Shown here: positions 21,458-30,399 of the stretch, piece after piece
Position numbering within the stretch: the first letter of the stretch is position 1
How the letters are laid out: each line of letters opens with the position of its first letter
Source: Streptomyces coffeae
GTDB lineage: Bacteria; Actinomycetota; Actinomycetes; Streptomycetales; Streptomycetaceae
Length of the DNA stretch: 64,000 nucleotides
Reading direction: 5' to 3'
Assembly: GCF_016741875.1 (NCBI RefSeq)
Contig: NZ_JAERRF010000001.1
Span: forward strand, 434,001 to 498,000
Translations under genes and position numbers: made by a program
Notes under the pieces: generated by a model
Seen by the model: only the letters and a program-made list of their open reading frames with translations
Databases searched by the model: none
What the model was told of the DNA's origin: nothing

Positions 21458-22867
21458 ATGGCGGAATCCTGGGCCAATGCGATGGGGGCGGATCTGCATC
21501 TGGACCTGCCCCGGGGCGGCGGGACGGGGGTGCGGGCGGCGCTGATGCGCTCGCTGCGCGATGCCGTACGTGAGGGACGGCTCGCGCCCGGCACCCGGCT
21601 GCCCTCCTCCCGCTCGCTCGCGGTGGACCTCGGTATCGCCCGCAATACGGTGGCCGACGCGTATGGGGAGCTGGTGGCCGAGGGCTGGCTCACCGCCCGC
21701 CAGGGCTCGGGCACCCGGGTGGCCCGGCGGGTGGTAGCGCCGGTGCCCGCGCCGCCGCGGAGGCCCGAGGCCGCCGCTCGGCCTCTTTACGATCTGACGC
21801 CCGGGTCGCCCGATGTCTCCTCCTTTCCCCGGTCGGCCTGGCTCTCCGCCGCGCGGCGTGCGCTGACCGCCGCGCCCAACGAGGCGTTCGGCTATGGGCG
21901 GCCGGGCGGCCGGGCGGAGCTGCGCCGGGTGCTGGCCGACTATCTGGCGCGCGCCCGCGGGGTGCGGGCCGCACCTGAACGGATGGTTGTCTGCGCGGGA
22001 TTCCCCCAGGCGCTCGCGGTGCTCGGCCGGGTGCTGCGGCAGGCCGGACACCGGGAGGTGGCCGTCGAGTCGTACGGGCTGGACATCCACTGGAACGTGC
22101 TGCGCCGGGCCCAACTGGGCACCGTGCCACTGCCGGTGGACGGCCGTGGTGCGGGTGTGGCAAAGCTGGACCGGCTGGGCGGGGTGCGGGCCGCGCTGCT
22201 GACCCCGGCGCATCAGTTCCCCACCGGGGTCTCGCTGGACCCCGACCGGCGGGCCGCGGTGGTGCACTGGGCCTCGCGGACCGGTGGGCTGGTGCTGGAG
22301 GACGACTACGACGGGGAGTTCCGCTATGACCGCCAGCCGGTCGGGGCGCTCCAGGGGCTCGCCCCGGAGCGGGTGGTCTATCTGGGGACGGCGAGCAAGA
22401 GCCTGGCCCCCGGTCTGCGGATCGCCTGGATGGTGGTGCCGGACCATCTCATGGACGCGCTGCTGGCGCTGAAGGGGACGGGGGAGTGGCAGTCGGGCGC
22501 GCTGGATCAGCTGACGCTCGCGGAGTTCATGGACTCCGGTGCCTACGACCGCCATGTGCGCGGGATGCGGCTGCGCTACCGGCGCCGCCGCGACCAGTTG
22601 GTGGCGGCGCTGGCGGAACGCGCCCCGGCGGTGAAGGTCACCGGGATCGCGGCGGGGCTGCATGCGGTGCTCGAACTCCCGCCCGGCACCGAGCGGTCGG
22701 TCGTCCAGGGCGCGGCCTGGCAGGGGCTGGCCCTGCACGGCCTGGCCCGCTACCGGCATCCGGACGCCGATCAGGAGCGGCGGGACGCGGTGGTGTTCGC
22801 CTACGGGACACCGCCCGACCACGCCTTCTCCGGCGCGGTCGAGGCACTGTGCCGCGTCCTGCCCTGA
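21458..22867 (+). CDS. MocR/PdxR-type regulator (GntR wHTH fused to aminotransferase fold)
   Basis: A 469-residue protein. The N-terminal GntR winged helix (about 20-88; LPSSRSLAVDLGIARNTV) is joined to a fold-type-I aminotransferase domain with LEDDYDGEFRYD and the PLP lysine in TASKSLAPGLR (about 310). Such proteins sense PLP or amino compounds; PdxR activates PLP synthesis. No pdxST pair is adjacent; the divergent neighbour is the PEP-mutase-like gene, which may be a target (inference). Confidence 0.9.
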   Translation: MAESWANAMGADLHLDLPRGGGTGVRAALMRSLRDAVREGRLAPGTRLPSSRSLAVDLGIARNTVADAYGELVAEGWLTARQGSGTRVARRVVAPVPAPPRRPEAAARPLYDLTPGSPDVSSFPRSAWLSAARRALTAAPNEAFGYGRPGGRAELRRVLADYLARARGVRAAPERMVVCAGFPQALAVLGRVLRQAGHREVAVESYGLDIHWNVLRRAQLGTVPLPVDGRGAGVAKLDRLGGVRAALLTPAHQFPTGVSLDPDRRAAVVHWASRTGGLVLEDDYDGEFRYDRQPVGALQGLAPERVVYLGTASKSLAPGLRIAWMVVPDHLMDALLALKGTGEWQSGALDQLTLAEFMDSGAYDRHVRGMRLRYRRRRDQLVAALAERAPAVKVTGIAAGLHAVLELPPGTERSVVQGAAWQGLALHGLARYRHPDADQERRDAVVFAYGTPPDHAFSGAVEALCRVLP

Positions 22868-22890
22868 GCGACCCCGCCGGACGGATGTGC

Positions 22891-22916
22891 GACCGCCCCC
22901 TTTAGGGTGGGCGGTC
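22891..22916 (+). terminator. Short hairpin after the MocR gene
   Basis: GACCGCCC (22891-22898) pairs with GGGCGGTC (22909-22916) across a 10-base loop. It ends just before the ribosome site of the lipoprotein gene, so it could be a weak terminator or part of that gene's leader. Confidence 0.45.
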
Positions 22917-22939
22917 CACACCACGGGGGAGGCACATCG

Positions 22940-23272
22940 ATGGAGCGCAGAATTCCACGTCGGCTGCGGTCGAGCACGGTGATCCTGGGCAGCATGGGCG
23001 CGCTGGCGGCGGCCCTGACGTCCTGTGGGTCCGAGCCGGACAAGCGCTGTGTGGACCGCGACAGTTACGACGCGCTGAAGGGCTATCGGGTGGTGGACTC
23101 CAGCGCCTGCTCGGGCTCCTCGACCGCCAAGAAGCGCGGCAAGAAGAGCATGGACGGCGACTGGTACTACGACGCCGATGTGAGCGGCCGCTGGGCCGAC
23201 TACGGCACCTTCGACAAGAGCCAGGCCGCCGACCGGGGCGGCTTCGGCTGCTCCGGTTCGGGCGGCGGCTGA
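22940..23272 (+). CDS. Small lipoprotein, partner of the ATP-grasp gene
   Basis: A 110-residue protein with a twin-arginine-rich N-terminus, hydrophobic stretch (about 14-30) and lipobox LTSC, so it is predicted to be a lipid-anchored envelope protein. The mature part is Ser/Gly/Lys-rich with three further cysteines and the segment GDWYYDADVSGRWADYGTF, ending in FGCSGSGGG. The ATP-grasp gene follows after three bases. The pairing recalls the E. coli ygiB (DUF1190 lipoprotein)-ygiC arrangement. GGGGGAGG precedes ATG 22940. Function unknown. Confidence 0.75.
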   Translation: MERRIPRRLRSSTVILGSMGALAAALTSCGSEPDKRCVDRDSYDALKGYRVVDSSACSGSSTAKKRGKKSMDGDWYYDADVSGRWADYGTFDKSQAADRGGFGCSGSGGG

Positions 23273-23275
23273 TCC

Positions 23276-24460
23276 ATGGAGCGCCATACGATCGACCCCC
23301 GCCCCGGCTGGCAGTCCACGGTCGAGGAACAGGGGGTCATCTATCCGCTGACCCGCTACCCGGACGGCTCGCTGCGCCCCTACTGGGACGAGAGCGCCTA
23401 CTACTCCTTCTCGCTGCCCGAGGTCGAGGCGCTGGAGGAGGTGGTGGAGGAACTGCACGGGATGTGTCTGGCGGCCGCCGAGCACATCGTGGAGCGGGAG
23501 CGTTTCAAGGAACTGGGCATCGACGATCCCCGGCTGGCCGGGCTGATCGCCGAATCCTGGCACCGCCGGGCCGAACAGCCCAGCGTCTACGGCCGGTTCG
23601 ACCTCCGCTACGACGGTGCCTCGGGCCCGAAACTGCTGGAGTACAACGCCGACACCCCCACCTCGCTGGTGGAGGCGGCCAGCGCCCAGTGGTTCTGGAT
23701 GGAGGACCGGTTCCCCGGCGCCGACCAGTGGAACTCCCTGCATGAGCGGCTGGTGGACGCCTGGCGGAAACAGGCCGCGCTGCTGCCGCCGGGCACACCC
23801 CTGTACTTCGCGCACTCGGCCGGGGACGAACTGGGCGAGGATCTGATGACGGTGGCCTACCTGCGCGAGACGGCCGAACAGGCGGGGCTGGCCACCGAGG
23901 CGATCTCCATGGAGGACATCGGCTGGCAGCGGCTCTCCGGGCGCTTCGTGGACCGCAAACTCGGCTTCATCCGCGCCTGTTTCAAGCTCTACCCCTGGGA
24001 GTGGCTGGTCACCGACCGCTTCGGCCCGCATGTACTGGACACCCTCGACAACGGCGGAGGCACCGGATCCACCCTGTGGATCGAACCCGCCTGGAAGATG
24101 CTGCTGTCCAACAAGGCGCTGCTGGCGGTGGTCTGGGAGCTCTACCCCGGTCATCCGCATCTGCTGCCCGCTTATCTCGACGGACCCCGTGAACTGGCCC
24201 GGACAACGGGCTATGTGGCCAAGCCGCTGCTGGGCCGGGAGGGCGCCGGGGTCACCGTGCACCGGCCGGGCGAGCAGCCCGTGGTCCGCGACGAGCCCTG
24301 CTGCTACCAGGAGTTGGCGCCGCTGCCGGACTTCGACGGCAATCGGGTGGTGCTCGGGGCGTGGGTCGTGGAGGACGAGGCGGCCGGGCTCGGCATCCGG
24401 GAGTCCGCGGGGCTGGTCACCGATGAGTACGCCCGCTTTCTGCCGCATGTGATCCTCTAG
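23276..24460 (+). CDS. Glutathionylspermidine-synthase-like ATP-grasp ligase
   Basis: A 394-residue protein matching the synthetase half of glutathionylspermidine synthase (YgiC/YjfC type), without the amidase half. Key stretches: RFDLRYDGASGPKLLEYNADTP (near the ATP/peptide site), IEPAWKMLLSNKALLAVVWELYP, KPLLGREGAG (ATP-grasp Lys/Gly loop) and the C-terminal LGAWVVEDEAAG. These ligases join an acid to an amine with ATP; Streptomyces does not make glutathione, so the real substrate is different and unknown. Co-transcribed with the lipoprotein gene three bases upstream, suggesting an envelope-linked modification. Confidence 0.85.
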   Translation: MERHTIDPRPGWQSTVEEQGVIYPLTRYPDGSLRPYWDESAYYSFSLPEVEALEEVVEELHGMCLAAAEHIVERERFKELGIDDPRLAGLIAESWHRRAEQPSVYGRFDLRYDGASGPKLLEYNADTPTSLVEAASAQWFWMEDRFPGADQWNSLHERLVDAWRKQAALLPPGTPLYFAHSAGDELGEDLMTVAYLRETAEQAGLATEAISMEDIGWQRLSGRFVDRKLGFIRACFKLYPWEWLVTDRFGPHVLDTLDNGGGTGSTLWIEPAWKMLLSNKALLAVVWELYPGHPHLLPAYLDGPRELARTTGYVAKPLLGREGAGVTVHRPGEQPVVRDEPCCYQELAPLPDFDGNRVVLGAWVVEDEAAGLGIRESAGLVTDEYARFLPHVIL

Positions 24461-24484
24461 GCCCTGAGCGGGGGCGGTGCGGTC

Positions 24485-25711
24485 TCATGGCGACAGCACC
24501 GCCGTGAGCTGCGCCAGGCCCCAGAGCAGATCCTCCTCGCTGATCATCAGCGGCGGGGCGATCCGGATCGTGGCGCCACGGGTGTCCTTGACCAGCACCC
24601 CGCGGTCCATCAGCCGCTCGGAGATCTGCCGCCCGGTGCCCCGGTCCGCGGGGATGTCCACCCCCGCCCACAGCCCCCGTCCGCGCACCTCGTCCACCCG
24701 CCCCGCCTCCCGGAGCAGCCGCAGCTCATGGTGGAGCCGCTCGCCCAGCTCCGCGGCCCGCCGCTGGAACTCCCCGGTCCGCAGCAGGGCGATCACCTCC
24801 AGCGCGACCGCACAGGCCAGCGGATTGCCGCCGAAGGTCGAACCGTGCTCCCCGGGCCGGTGGACCCCGAGCACCTCGGCGGAGGACACCACCGCCGACA
24901 CCGGGACCACTCCGCCGCCGAGCGCCTTGCCCAGCACATAGACATCCGGGACCACACCCTCCTGCTCACAGGCGAAGGTCGCCCCGGTGCGCCCCAGACC
25001 GGACTGGATCTCATCCGCGATGAACAGCACCTTCCGTGACCGGGTCAGCTCCCGGACCCCGGCCAGATAGCCGGGCGGCGGCACCAGCACCCCCGCCTCG
25101 CCCTGGATGGGCTCCAGCAGCACGGCCACGGTGTCCGCCGGCGCGGCGTCGAGCGCGGTCTCCATCGCCGTCAGATCGCCGTACGGGACGATCTCGAAGC
25201 CGGGGGTGAAGGGGCCATGGTCGGCACGGGCCTCCGGATCGGTGGAGAAGCTGATGAGGGTGGTCGTCCGGCCGTGGAAGTTGTTCTGCGCGGCGATGAT
25301 CCTGGCCCGGCCCTCCGGAACGCCCTTGATCCGGTAGCCCCACTTCCGGGCGGTCTTGACCGCCGTTTCCACTGCCTCCGCCCCGGTGTTCATCGGCAGC
25401 ACCATCTCCATACCGCACAGCTGGGCCAGCTGCGCGCAGAACGCCCCGAAGCGGTCGTGGTGGAAGGCGCGCGAGGTGAGGGTGACCCGCTCCAGCTGGG
25501 CCTTGGCGGCCTCGATCAGCCGCTGATTGCCGTGCCCGAAGTTGAGCGCGGAGTATCCGGCGAGCAGATCGAGATAGCGGCGGCCCTCGATATCGGTCAT
25601 CCAGGCGCCCTCGGCGGAGGCGATCACCACCGGCAGCGGGTGGTAGTTGTGCGCGCTATGTGCCTCGGCGGCCTCCAGTGCGCGCTCTGTACGGGCATCC
25701 GGGGTGGACAA
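24485..25711 (-). CDS. rocD: Ornithine--oxo-acid aminotransferase
   Basis: PLP enzyme converting ornithine and 2-oxoglutarate to glutamate semialdehyde and glutamate (arginine/ornithine catabolism). The 408-residue class-III aminotransferase has YLDLLAGYSALNFGH, MNTGAEAVETAVK, NNFHGRTTTLISFS, EPIQGEAGV, ADEIQSGLGRTG and the PLP lysine in VLGKALGGG. I chose TTG 25711 because AAGGGAG lies six bases upstream and the product then starts at the family's usual place; the open frame up to 25897 is the antisense of the glyA leader. Divergent from glyA. Confidence 0.93.
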   Translation of the reverse strand: MSTPDARTERALEAAEAHSAHNYHPLPVVIASAEGAWMTDIEGRRYLDLLAGYSALNFGHGNQRLIEAAKAQLERVTLTSRAFHHDRFGAFCAQLAQLCGMEMVLPMNTGAEAVETAVKTARKWGYRIKGVPEGRARIIAAQNNFHGRTTTLISFSTDPEARADHGPFTPGFEIVPYGDLTAMETALDAAPADTVAVLLEPIQGEAGVLVPPPGYLAGVRELTRSRKVLFIADEIQSGLGRTGATFACEQEGVVPDVYVLGKALGGGVVPVSAVVSSAEVLGVHRPGEHGSTFGGNPLACAVALEVIALLRTGEFQRRAAELGERLHHELRLLREAGRVDEVRGRGLWAGVDIPADRGTGRQISERLMDRGVLVKDTRGATIRIAPPLMISEEDLLWGLAQLTAVLSP

Positions 25712-25895
25712 CGCGGGCTCCCTTCGGGCGAGGGAGGGGCTGCCTACTAGAGTGGGGGTGCGCACCGTGACTGGCGAGCCGAGCGTGGAACCGACCACGA
25801 GGAAGCGGGGCGCGGCCCCAGCGCCACGAGGTGCCGCCCGCCTGGGCACCGAAGGGATCACGACCGGATCACCCCGATCGCCCCGGAGGAATGCC
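25712..25895. promoter_or_regulatory. Divergent rocD/glyA promoter region
   Basis: The 184-base gap must contain both promoters. A TAGAGT hexamer at 25748-25753 could be a -10 element for glyA, which would give a long leader of about 140 bases. No matching -35 is evident. The leader contains a CACCGAAGGGATCA stretch but no complete riboswitch. Confidence 0.35.
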
Positions 25896-27167
25896 ATGAG
25901 CCTGCCCCTCTCCCATCCCGCCCTTTCGGGCGCCGACCCTGAACTCGCCGCCCTCGTCGGCGCCGAGGAACAGCTCCAGTCCGAGACCCTGCGGCTGATC
26001 CCCAGCGAGAACTATGTCTCCGGGGCCGTCCTCGAGGCGTCGGGGACGGTGCTCCAGAACAAGTACAGCGAGGGCTACCCGGGCCGCCGCTACTACGAGG
26101 GCCAGCAGGTCATCGACCAGGTCGAGACCCTCGCGGTCAACCGGGCCAAGGCCGTCTTCGGCGCCGACCACGCCAATGTCCAGCCCTACTCCGGTTCACC
26201 CGCCAACCTCGCCGTCTATCTCGCCTTCGCCGAGCCCGGCGACACCGTGATGGGCATGTCCTTGCCGATGGGCGGCCATCTCACCCATGGCTGGGGCGTC
26301 TCCGCCACCGGCTCCTGGTTCCGCGGTGTCCAGTACGGGGTGCGCCAGGACACCGGCATGATCGACTTCGATGAGGTCCGCGACCTTGCCCGCAAGGAGC
26401 GGCCCAAGCTGATCTTCTGCGGTGGCACCGCCGTGCCCCGCACGATCGACTTCGCCGCCTTCGCGGAGATCGCCCGCGAGGTGGACGCGGTGCTGGTGGC
26501 CGATATCGCGCATATCGCCGGGCTGGTCGCGGGCGGTGCGCACCCCTCCCCGGTGCCGCATGTCGACGTGGTCTCCACCACCACCCACAAGACCCTGCGC
26601 GGCCCACGCGGCGCGATGCTGATGGCCCGCGAGGCCCATGCCAAGGCGATCGACAAGGCCGTCTTCCCCGGGCTCCAGGGCGGCCCGCACAACCAGACCA
26701 CCGCGGCCATCGCCGTGGCCCTCCACGAAGCCGCCCAGCCCGCCTTCCGGGACTACGCCCACGCCGTGGTCGCCCATGCCAAGGCCCTGGCCGAGGCACT
26801 GCTCGCCCGCGGCTTCGACCTGGTCTCCGGTGGCACCGACAACCATCTGATCCTGATGGACCTCACCCCCAAGGAGGTGCCGGGCAAGGTCGCGGCCAAG
26901 GCCCTGGACGAGGCCGGGATCGTGGTGAACTACAACACCGTGCCCTTCGACCCGCGCAAGCCCTTCGACCCGTCCGGCATCCGTATCGGCACCCCCTCTC
27001 TGACCTCGCGCGGACTGGGCACCGAGCACATGCCCACCGTGGCCGACTGGATCGACCGCGGGGTGACTGCCGCCAAGAGCGGTGACACAGCCGGGCTCGC
27101 CAAGATCAGGAACGAGGTCGCCGAGCTGATGGCGGCCTACCCCGCCCCGGGTCTGCCGACCGGCTGA
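25896..27167 (+). CDS. glyA: Serine hydroxymethyltransferase
   Basis: Interconverts serine and glycine while loading THF with a methylene group, feeding FolD and the purine enzymes. The 423-residue protein has SENYVS, KYSEGYPGRRYYEGQ, the PLP-lysine site TTTHKTLRGPRG and RIGTPSLTSRG. GGAGGA lies five bases before ATG 25896. The 3' end overlaps the convergent sigma-partner gene by 62 bases. A second SHMT is common in Streptomyces. Confidence 0.96.
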   Translation: MSLPLSHPALSGADPELAALVGAEEQLQSETLRLIPSENYVSGAVLEASGTVLQNKYSEGYPGRRYYEGQQVIDQVETLAVNRAKAVFGADHANVQPYSGSPANLAVYLAFAEPGDTVMGMSLPMGGHLTHGWGVSATGSWFRGVQYGVRQDTGMIDFDEVRDLARKERPKLIFCGGTAVPRTIDFAAFAEIAREVDAVLVADIAHIAGLVAGGAHPSPVPHVDVVSTTTHKTLRGPRGAMLMAREAHAKAIDKAVFPGLQGGPHNQTTAAIAVALHEAAQPAFRDYAHAVVAHAKALAEALLARGFDLVSGGTDNHLILMDLTPKEVPGKVAAKALDEAGIVVNYNTVPFDPRKPFDPSGIRIGTPSLTSRGLGTEHMPTVADWIDRGVTAAKSGDTAGLAKIRNEVAELMAAYPAPGLPTG

Positions 27168-27633
27168 CGGCGCCGACGCCGCCGGAGCGGCCGGAGTCGC
27201 CGGAGTCGGCAGTGCCGGCTGAGCGGGCAGCGGAGCCGCCAGGGCTGACGGAGGTGACGGTGCCCTGCCCGGCCGCCAGGCCGGGTATGGCCCGCCACCA
27301 CTGCTCCTCCCGGATCCGGCGGCGGTCCGGCGGCACCGGCACCGGGAGGCCGACGATCCGGGCCATCACCCGCTCCACCACCGTCTCGCCCTCATCCGGC
27401 GCGCCCCGGGGCGACATGCCCGGCGGCCCGTCCAGGGCGCGCCCCAGCGCCCGCAGCTCCTCGGGCAGTCCGTGCTCCTCGGACAGTCCGCGCTCCTCCG
27501 GCAGCCCGGCCGGGCCGCCGCACGGCCCCGCCTCCCGCACTCCGGCCATGTGCTCCGCCTCCCCGCGCGGCCCGGGCTCCCCGCACGCCCCGCGCACTCC
27601 GTCTCTCGCGCACATCGCGCACACCGTGCACAC
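27106..27633 (-). CDS. Putative sigma-factor partner, cysteine-rich N-terminus, no membrane segment
   Basis: GTG 27633 has an excellent GGAGGAG site six bases upstream, so translation is likely although the whole first half overlaps the sigma gene in another frame. The 175-residue product begins with a CxxCxxC-like run ([10 protein letters not shown]) and has a helical middle ([38 protein letters not shown]) like the cytoplasmic part of anti-sigma-type partners. The end is low-complexity Ser/Gly/Arg and lacks any transmembrane helix, and it runs into glyA. The normal C-terminal half may have been lost. Confidence 0.45.
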   Translation of the reverse strand: MCTVCAMCARDGVRGACGEPGPRGEAEHMAGVREAGPCGGPAGLPEERGLSEEHGLPEELRALGRALDGPPGMSPRGAPDEGETVVERVMARIVGLPVPVPPDRRRIREEQWWRAIPGLAAGQGTVTSVSPGGSAARSAGTADSGDSGRSGGVGAVSRSADPGRGRPPSARRPRS

Positions 27634-28261
27634 TTCGGTCTCCTCCCCTGGTCCGCTCCACCTCGTCGTCCGGGCCGAGCAGCAGCTCCAGCCGTCTCAG
27701 CGCACGGCTCAGCCGGGACTTCACCGTGCCCCGAGGCCAGCCCAGCGCCTCAGCCGTCTCCGCCTCGTCCAGATCCAGCAGATAGCGGTGGATCACGACC
27801 CGCCGCTGGGGTGCGCTCAGCTGGTCCAGCGCGGCCATCAGCCGCGCCCGCCGCTCACCCGCCATCGCCATCGCGGCCGGGTCGGCCGATTCCGGTACGG
27901 CCGCCGCGGCCCCGCCCAGCGCCCCTTCCCGGTCGACCGCCGTCCGCAGCCGACGCGCCGACCGGATCGCGTTGCTGGTCTCCCGCGCGACGATCCGCAG
28001 CAGCCACGGCCGGAACGCCGCCCCGCTGCGGAAACTCCCCAGTGCGAGATACGCCTTCACAAAGGCGTCCTGCACCACGTCCTCGGCATCGGCACCCGCA
28101 CCGAGCAGCACCGCCGTGCGATGCGCCATCGGCGCGTGGGCCCGCATCAGCTCCGCGTACGCCTCGGTCTCCCCGGCGCGCACCCGCGCGATGATCCCCG
28201 CTTCGTCCCGCGCGACGAGGTCCCCCTCCCGCGCCCTCTGTGTCGTCCTCACACCTTTCAT
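27392..28261 (-). CDS. ECF-type RNA polymerase sigma factor
   Basis: A 289-residue reading frame. Region 2 is clear ([56 protein letters not shown]), as is region 4 ([44 protein letters not shown]). After residue ~200 the sequence turns into Arg/Gly/Ala low complexity that looks like another gene read out of frame; the functional sigma factor probably ends near LLLGPDDE, so a stop may have been lost here. ATG 28261 has no clear ribosome site. Divergent from trpS by 46 bases. Confidence 0.85.
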   Translation of the reverse strand: MKGVRTTQRAREGDLVARDEAGIIARVRAGETEAYAELMRAHAPMAHRTAVLLGAGADAEDVVQDAFVKAYLALGSFRSGAAFRPWLLRIVARETSNAIRSARRLRTAVDREGALGGAAAAVPESADPAAMAMAGERRARLMAALDQLSAPQRRVVIHRYLLDLDEAETAEALGWPRGTVKSRLSRALRRLELLLGPDDEVERTRGGDRSVHGVRDVRERRSARGVRGARAARGGGAHGRSAGGGAVRRPGRAAGGARTVRGARTARGAAGAGARPGRAAGHVAPGRAG

Positions 28262-28307
28262 ACACCGGCGGACGGAGTCGGGTTCCACACCTGAGAGAAT
28301 GGGTGCC

Positions 28308-29321
28308 ATGGCCCTCGATCGTCCCCGTGCGCTCTCCGGTATCCAGCCCACCGCAGGCTCCTTCCACCTCGGGAACTACCTCGGTGCGATCCGGCAGTAC
28401 GTCGCGCTCCAGGAGACCCACGACGCGTTCTACACCGTGGTCGACCTGCACGCGATCACCGTCCCCCAGGATCCGGCCGAGCTGCGCGCCAATTCGCGGC
28501 TCGCCGCCGCCCAGCTGCTCGCCTCCGGCCTGGACCCGGACCGCTGCACGCTCTTCATCCAGAGCCATGTGCCCGAGCACGCGCAGCTCGGATGGGTGAT
28601 GAACTGTCTCACCGGCTTCGGCGAGGCGTCGCGGATGACGCAGTTCAAGGACAAGTCGGCCAAGCAGGGCGCCGACCGGGCGACCGTCGGCCTGTTCACC
28701 TACCCGATCCTCCAGGTCGCGGACATCCTGCTCTACCAGGCCAACCACGTCCCCGTCGGCGAGGACCAGCGCCAGCACATCGAGCTCACGCGCGACCTCG
28801 CCGACCGGTTCAACGGGCGCTTCGGCGAGACCTTCACCGTCCCGGCCCCGTACATCGTCAAGGAGACCGGGAAGATCTACGATCTCCAGGACCCGACGAT
28901 CAAGATGAGCAAGTCGGCGTCCACCCCGAAGGGCATCGTCAACCTCCTCGACGAGCCCAAGGTCTCCGCGAAGAAGATCAAGAGCGCGGTCACCGACCTG
29001 GAGACCGAGATCCGCTTCGACGAGGAGAAGAAGCCCGGCATCAGCAATCTGCTGACCATCTACTCCACCCTCACCGGCACCGCCATCCCGGAGTTGGAGC
29101 GCCGGTACGAGGGCAAGGGCTACGGCGCGCTCAAGACCGAACTCTCCGAGATCCTGGTCGAGTGGGTGACACCATTCCGCGAGCGGACGCAGGAATACCT
29201 GGCGGACCCCGGGACGTTGGACAAGATCCTTGCCAAGGGGGCGGAGAAGGCCCGGGCCGTCGCCGCCGAGACGCTGGCCCTCGCCTACGACAAGGTGGGC
29301 TTTCTGCCCGCCAAGCCCTGA
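28308..29321 (+). CDS. trpS: Tryptophanyl-tRNA synthetase
   Basis: Class I synthetase charging tRNA-Trp, 337 residues. The HIGH-type motif appears as SFHLGNYLG (about 17-25), and the KMSKS loop is intact in IKMSKSAS (about 198-205). Conserved [16 protein letters not shown] contacts the adenylate. The 46-base divergent gap to the sigma gene contains GAGAAT, a possible -10. Essential housekeeping gene; some Streptomyces carry a second, indolmycin-resistant copy elsewhere. Confidence 0.96.
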   Translation: MALDRPRALSGIQPTAGSFHLGNYLGAIRQYVALQETHDAFYTVVDLHAITVPQDPAELRANSRLAAAQLLASGLDPDRCTLFIQSHVPEHAQLGWVMNCLTGFGEASRMTQFKDKSAKQGADRATVGLFTYPILQVADILLYQANHVPVGEDQRQHIELTRDLADRFNGRFGETFTVPAPYIVKETGKIYDLQDPTIKMSKSASTPKGIVNLLDEPKVSAKKIKSAVTDLETEIRFDEEKKPGISNLLTIYSTLTGTAIPELERRYEGKGYGALKTELSEILVEWVTPFRERTQEYLADPGTLDKILAKGAEKARAVAAETLALAYDKVGFLPAKP

Positions 29322-29497
29322 CGGCCTGACGGCGAGCACGGACGTACACCCGGGTCCGGACCCCCGACCAGGGGGTCCTAGGACCCGTGTGCCGAAGGAC
29401 CGAGGCACCTAGCCGCGGAGGCGGCACAGCCGCCACACTGGCACCGGTGCAGCGGCATCGAGCCCAGCAGCCCGGGAGGGCCAGGAGGGAGAACGCA

Positions 29498-30097
29498 GTG
29501 GGGACCGTAACGCTCGGCGTTTCGATCGCGGTCCCGGAGCCGTACGGCAGCTACCTCCAGGGGCGGCGCGCGGGCTTCGGGGACCCTGCCGCCCATGGCA
29601 TCCCCACCCATGTCACCCTGCTGCCGCCGACCGAGGTCGACGGCTCGGCACTGCCGGCCATCGAGGCCCATCTGGCCCGGGTGGCCGCCGAAGGGCGGCC
29701 GTTTCCGATGCGGCTGGAGGGGACCGGCACCTTCCGCCCGCTCTCGCCGGTCGTCTTCGTCAAGATCGTGGAGGGCGTGGAGGAGTGCGCCGCGCTCCAG
29801 GAGCGGATCCGGGCGGCGTCCGGACCGTGCGCCCGTGAGCTCCAGTTCCCGTACCACCCGCATGTCACGGTCGCCCACGGCATCGACGAGGGGGCCATGG
29901 ACCGGGCGTTCACAGAGCTGAAGGACTACGAGGCGGCCTGGACGATCAGGGGCTTCGCCCTCTACGAGCAGGGCGCCGACGGGGTGTGGCGGCTGGAGCG
30001 CGAGTACCCCTTCGGGGCGAGTGAGCCGCCGGAGGGCGGCACGCCGGTGGTGCCCCGTCAGGCCGATCTCTCCCGCCCGGCCACGCCCTTGCACTGA
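29498..30097 (+). CDS. 2'-5' RNA ligase-like 2H phosphoesterase
   Basis: A 199-residue protein with the two histidine motifs of the 2H superfamily: HVTLLPP (about 37) and HPHVTVAHG (about 121). Members hydrolyse or ligate 2',3'-cyclic phosphate or 2'-5' linkages in RNA; the physiological substrate is unknown. GTG 29498 has GGAGGGA seven bases upstream. The last ~25 residues are Pro/Glu/Gly-rich and outside the fold. Confidence 0.85.
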   Translation: MGTVTLGVSIAVPEPYGSYLQGRRAGFGDPAAHGIPTHVTLLPPTEVDGSALPAIEAHLARVAAEGRPFPMRLEGTGTFRPLSPVVFVKIVEGVEECAALQERIRAASGPCARELQFPYHPHVTVAHGIDEGAMDRAFTELKDYEAAWTIRGFALYEQGADGVWRLEREYPFGASEPPEGGTPVVPRQADLSRPATPLH

Positions 30098-30399
30098 CCC
30101 TCCCGCGTCCAGGAGCCGTTCGCCGCGTCCCGCGTCAACGAGCCCTTCGCCGCGCGTCGCCCGGTGGCCCGACACCGCGTCAGCACGTTCACCGGAACGA
30201 GTGATGAACGGTGTGTGGTGGGTGCCGGTGTGCCGGCTGATGACCCGTCGGCGGCCAGAGTCATGCCCTGGCGAGGCACGCGTTCCCGCGGCGTGCCGCG
30301 CTACGTCTCCGCGTTCCGGGGAACCCGGACTCTGACCTTCCGCGCCGCCCGCCGGGTGCGCCGAGGGGGAGAAACCGTGCAGAAGGGTAGTTGCTGATC
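30098..30399. other. Non-coding gap between the 2H gene and the YihY gene
   Basis: About 300 bases with repeated GCCGCG-type words (CTTCGCCGCG twice near 30120-30155) but no clean hairpin, ORF or promoter match. AGAAGGG lies before the YihY start. Confidence 0.4.

Noticed and set aside
21407..24448. 1013-codon minus-strand open frame
   Set aside because: Runs antisense through the MocR, lipoprotein and ATP-grasp genes, with low-complexity Gly/Arg/His composition and no domain.
25754..25895. Possible glycine riboswitch in the glyA leader
   Set aside because: CACCGAAGGGATCA resembles part of the core, but the flanking pairing elements and the terminal CTCTCAGG-type segment are not visible.
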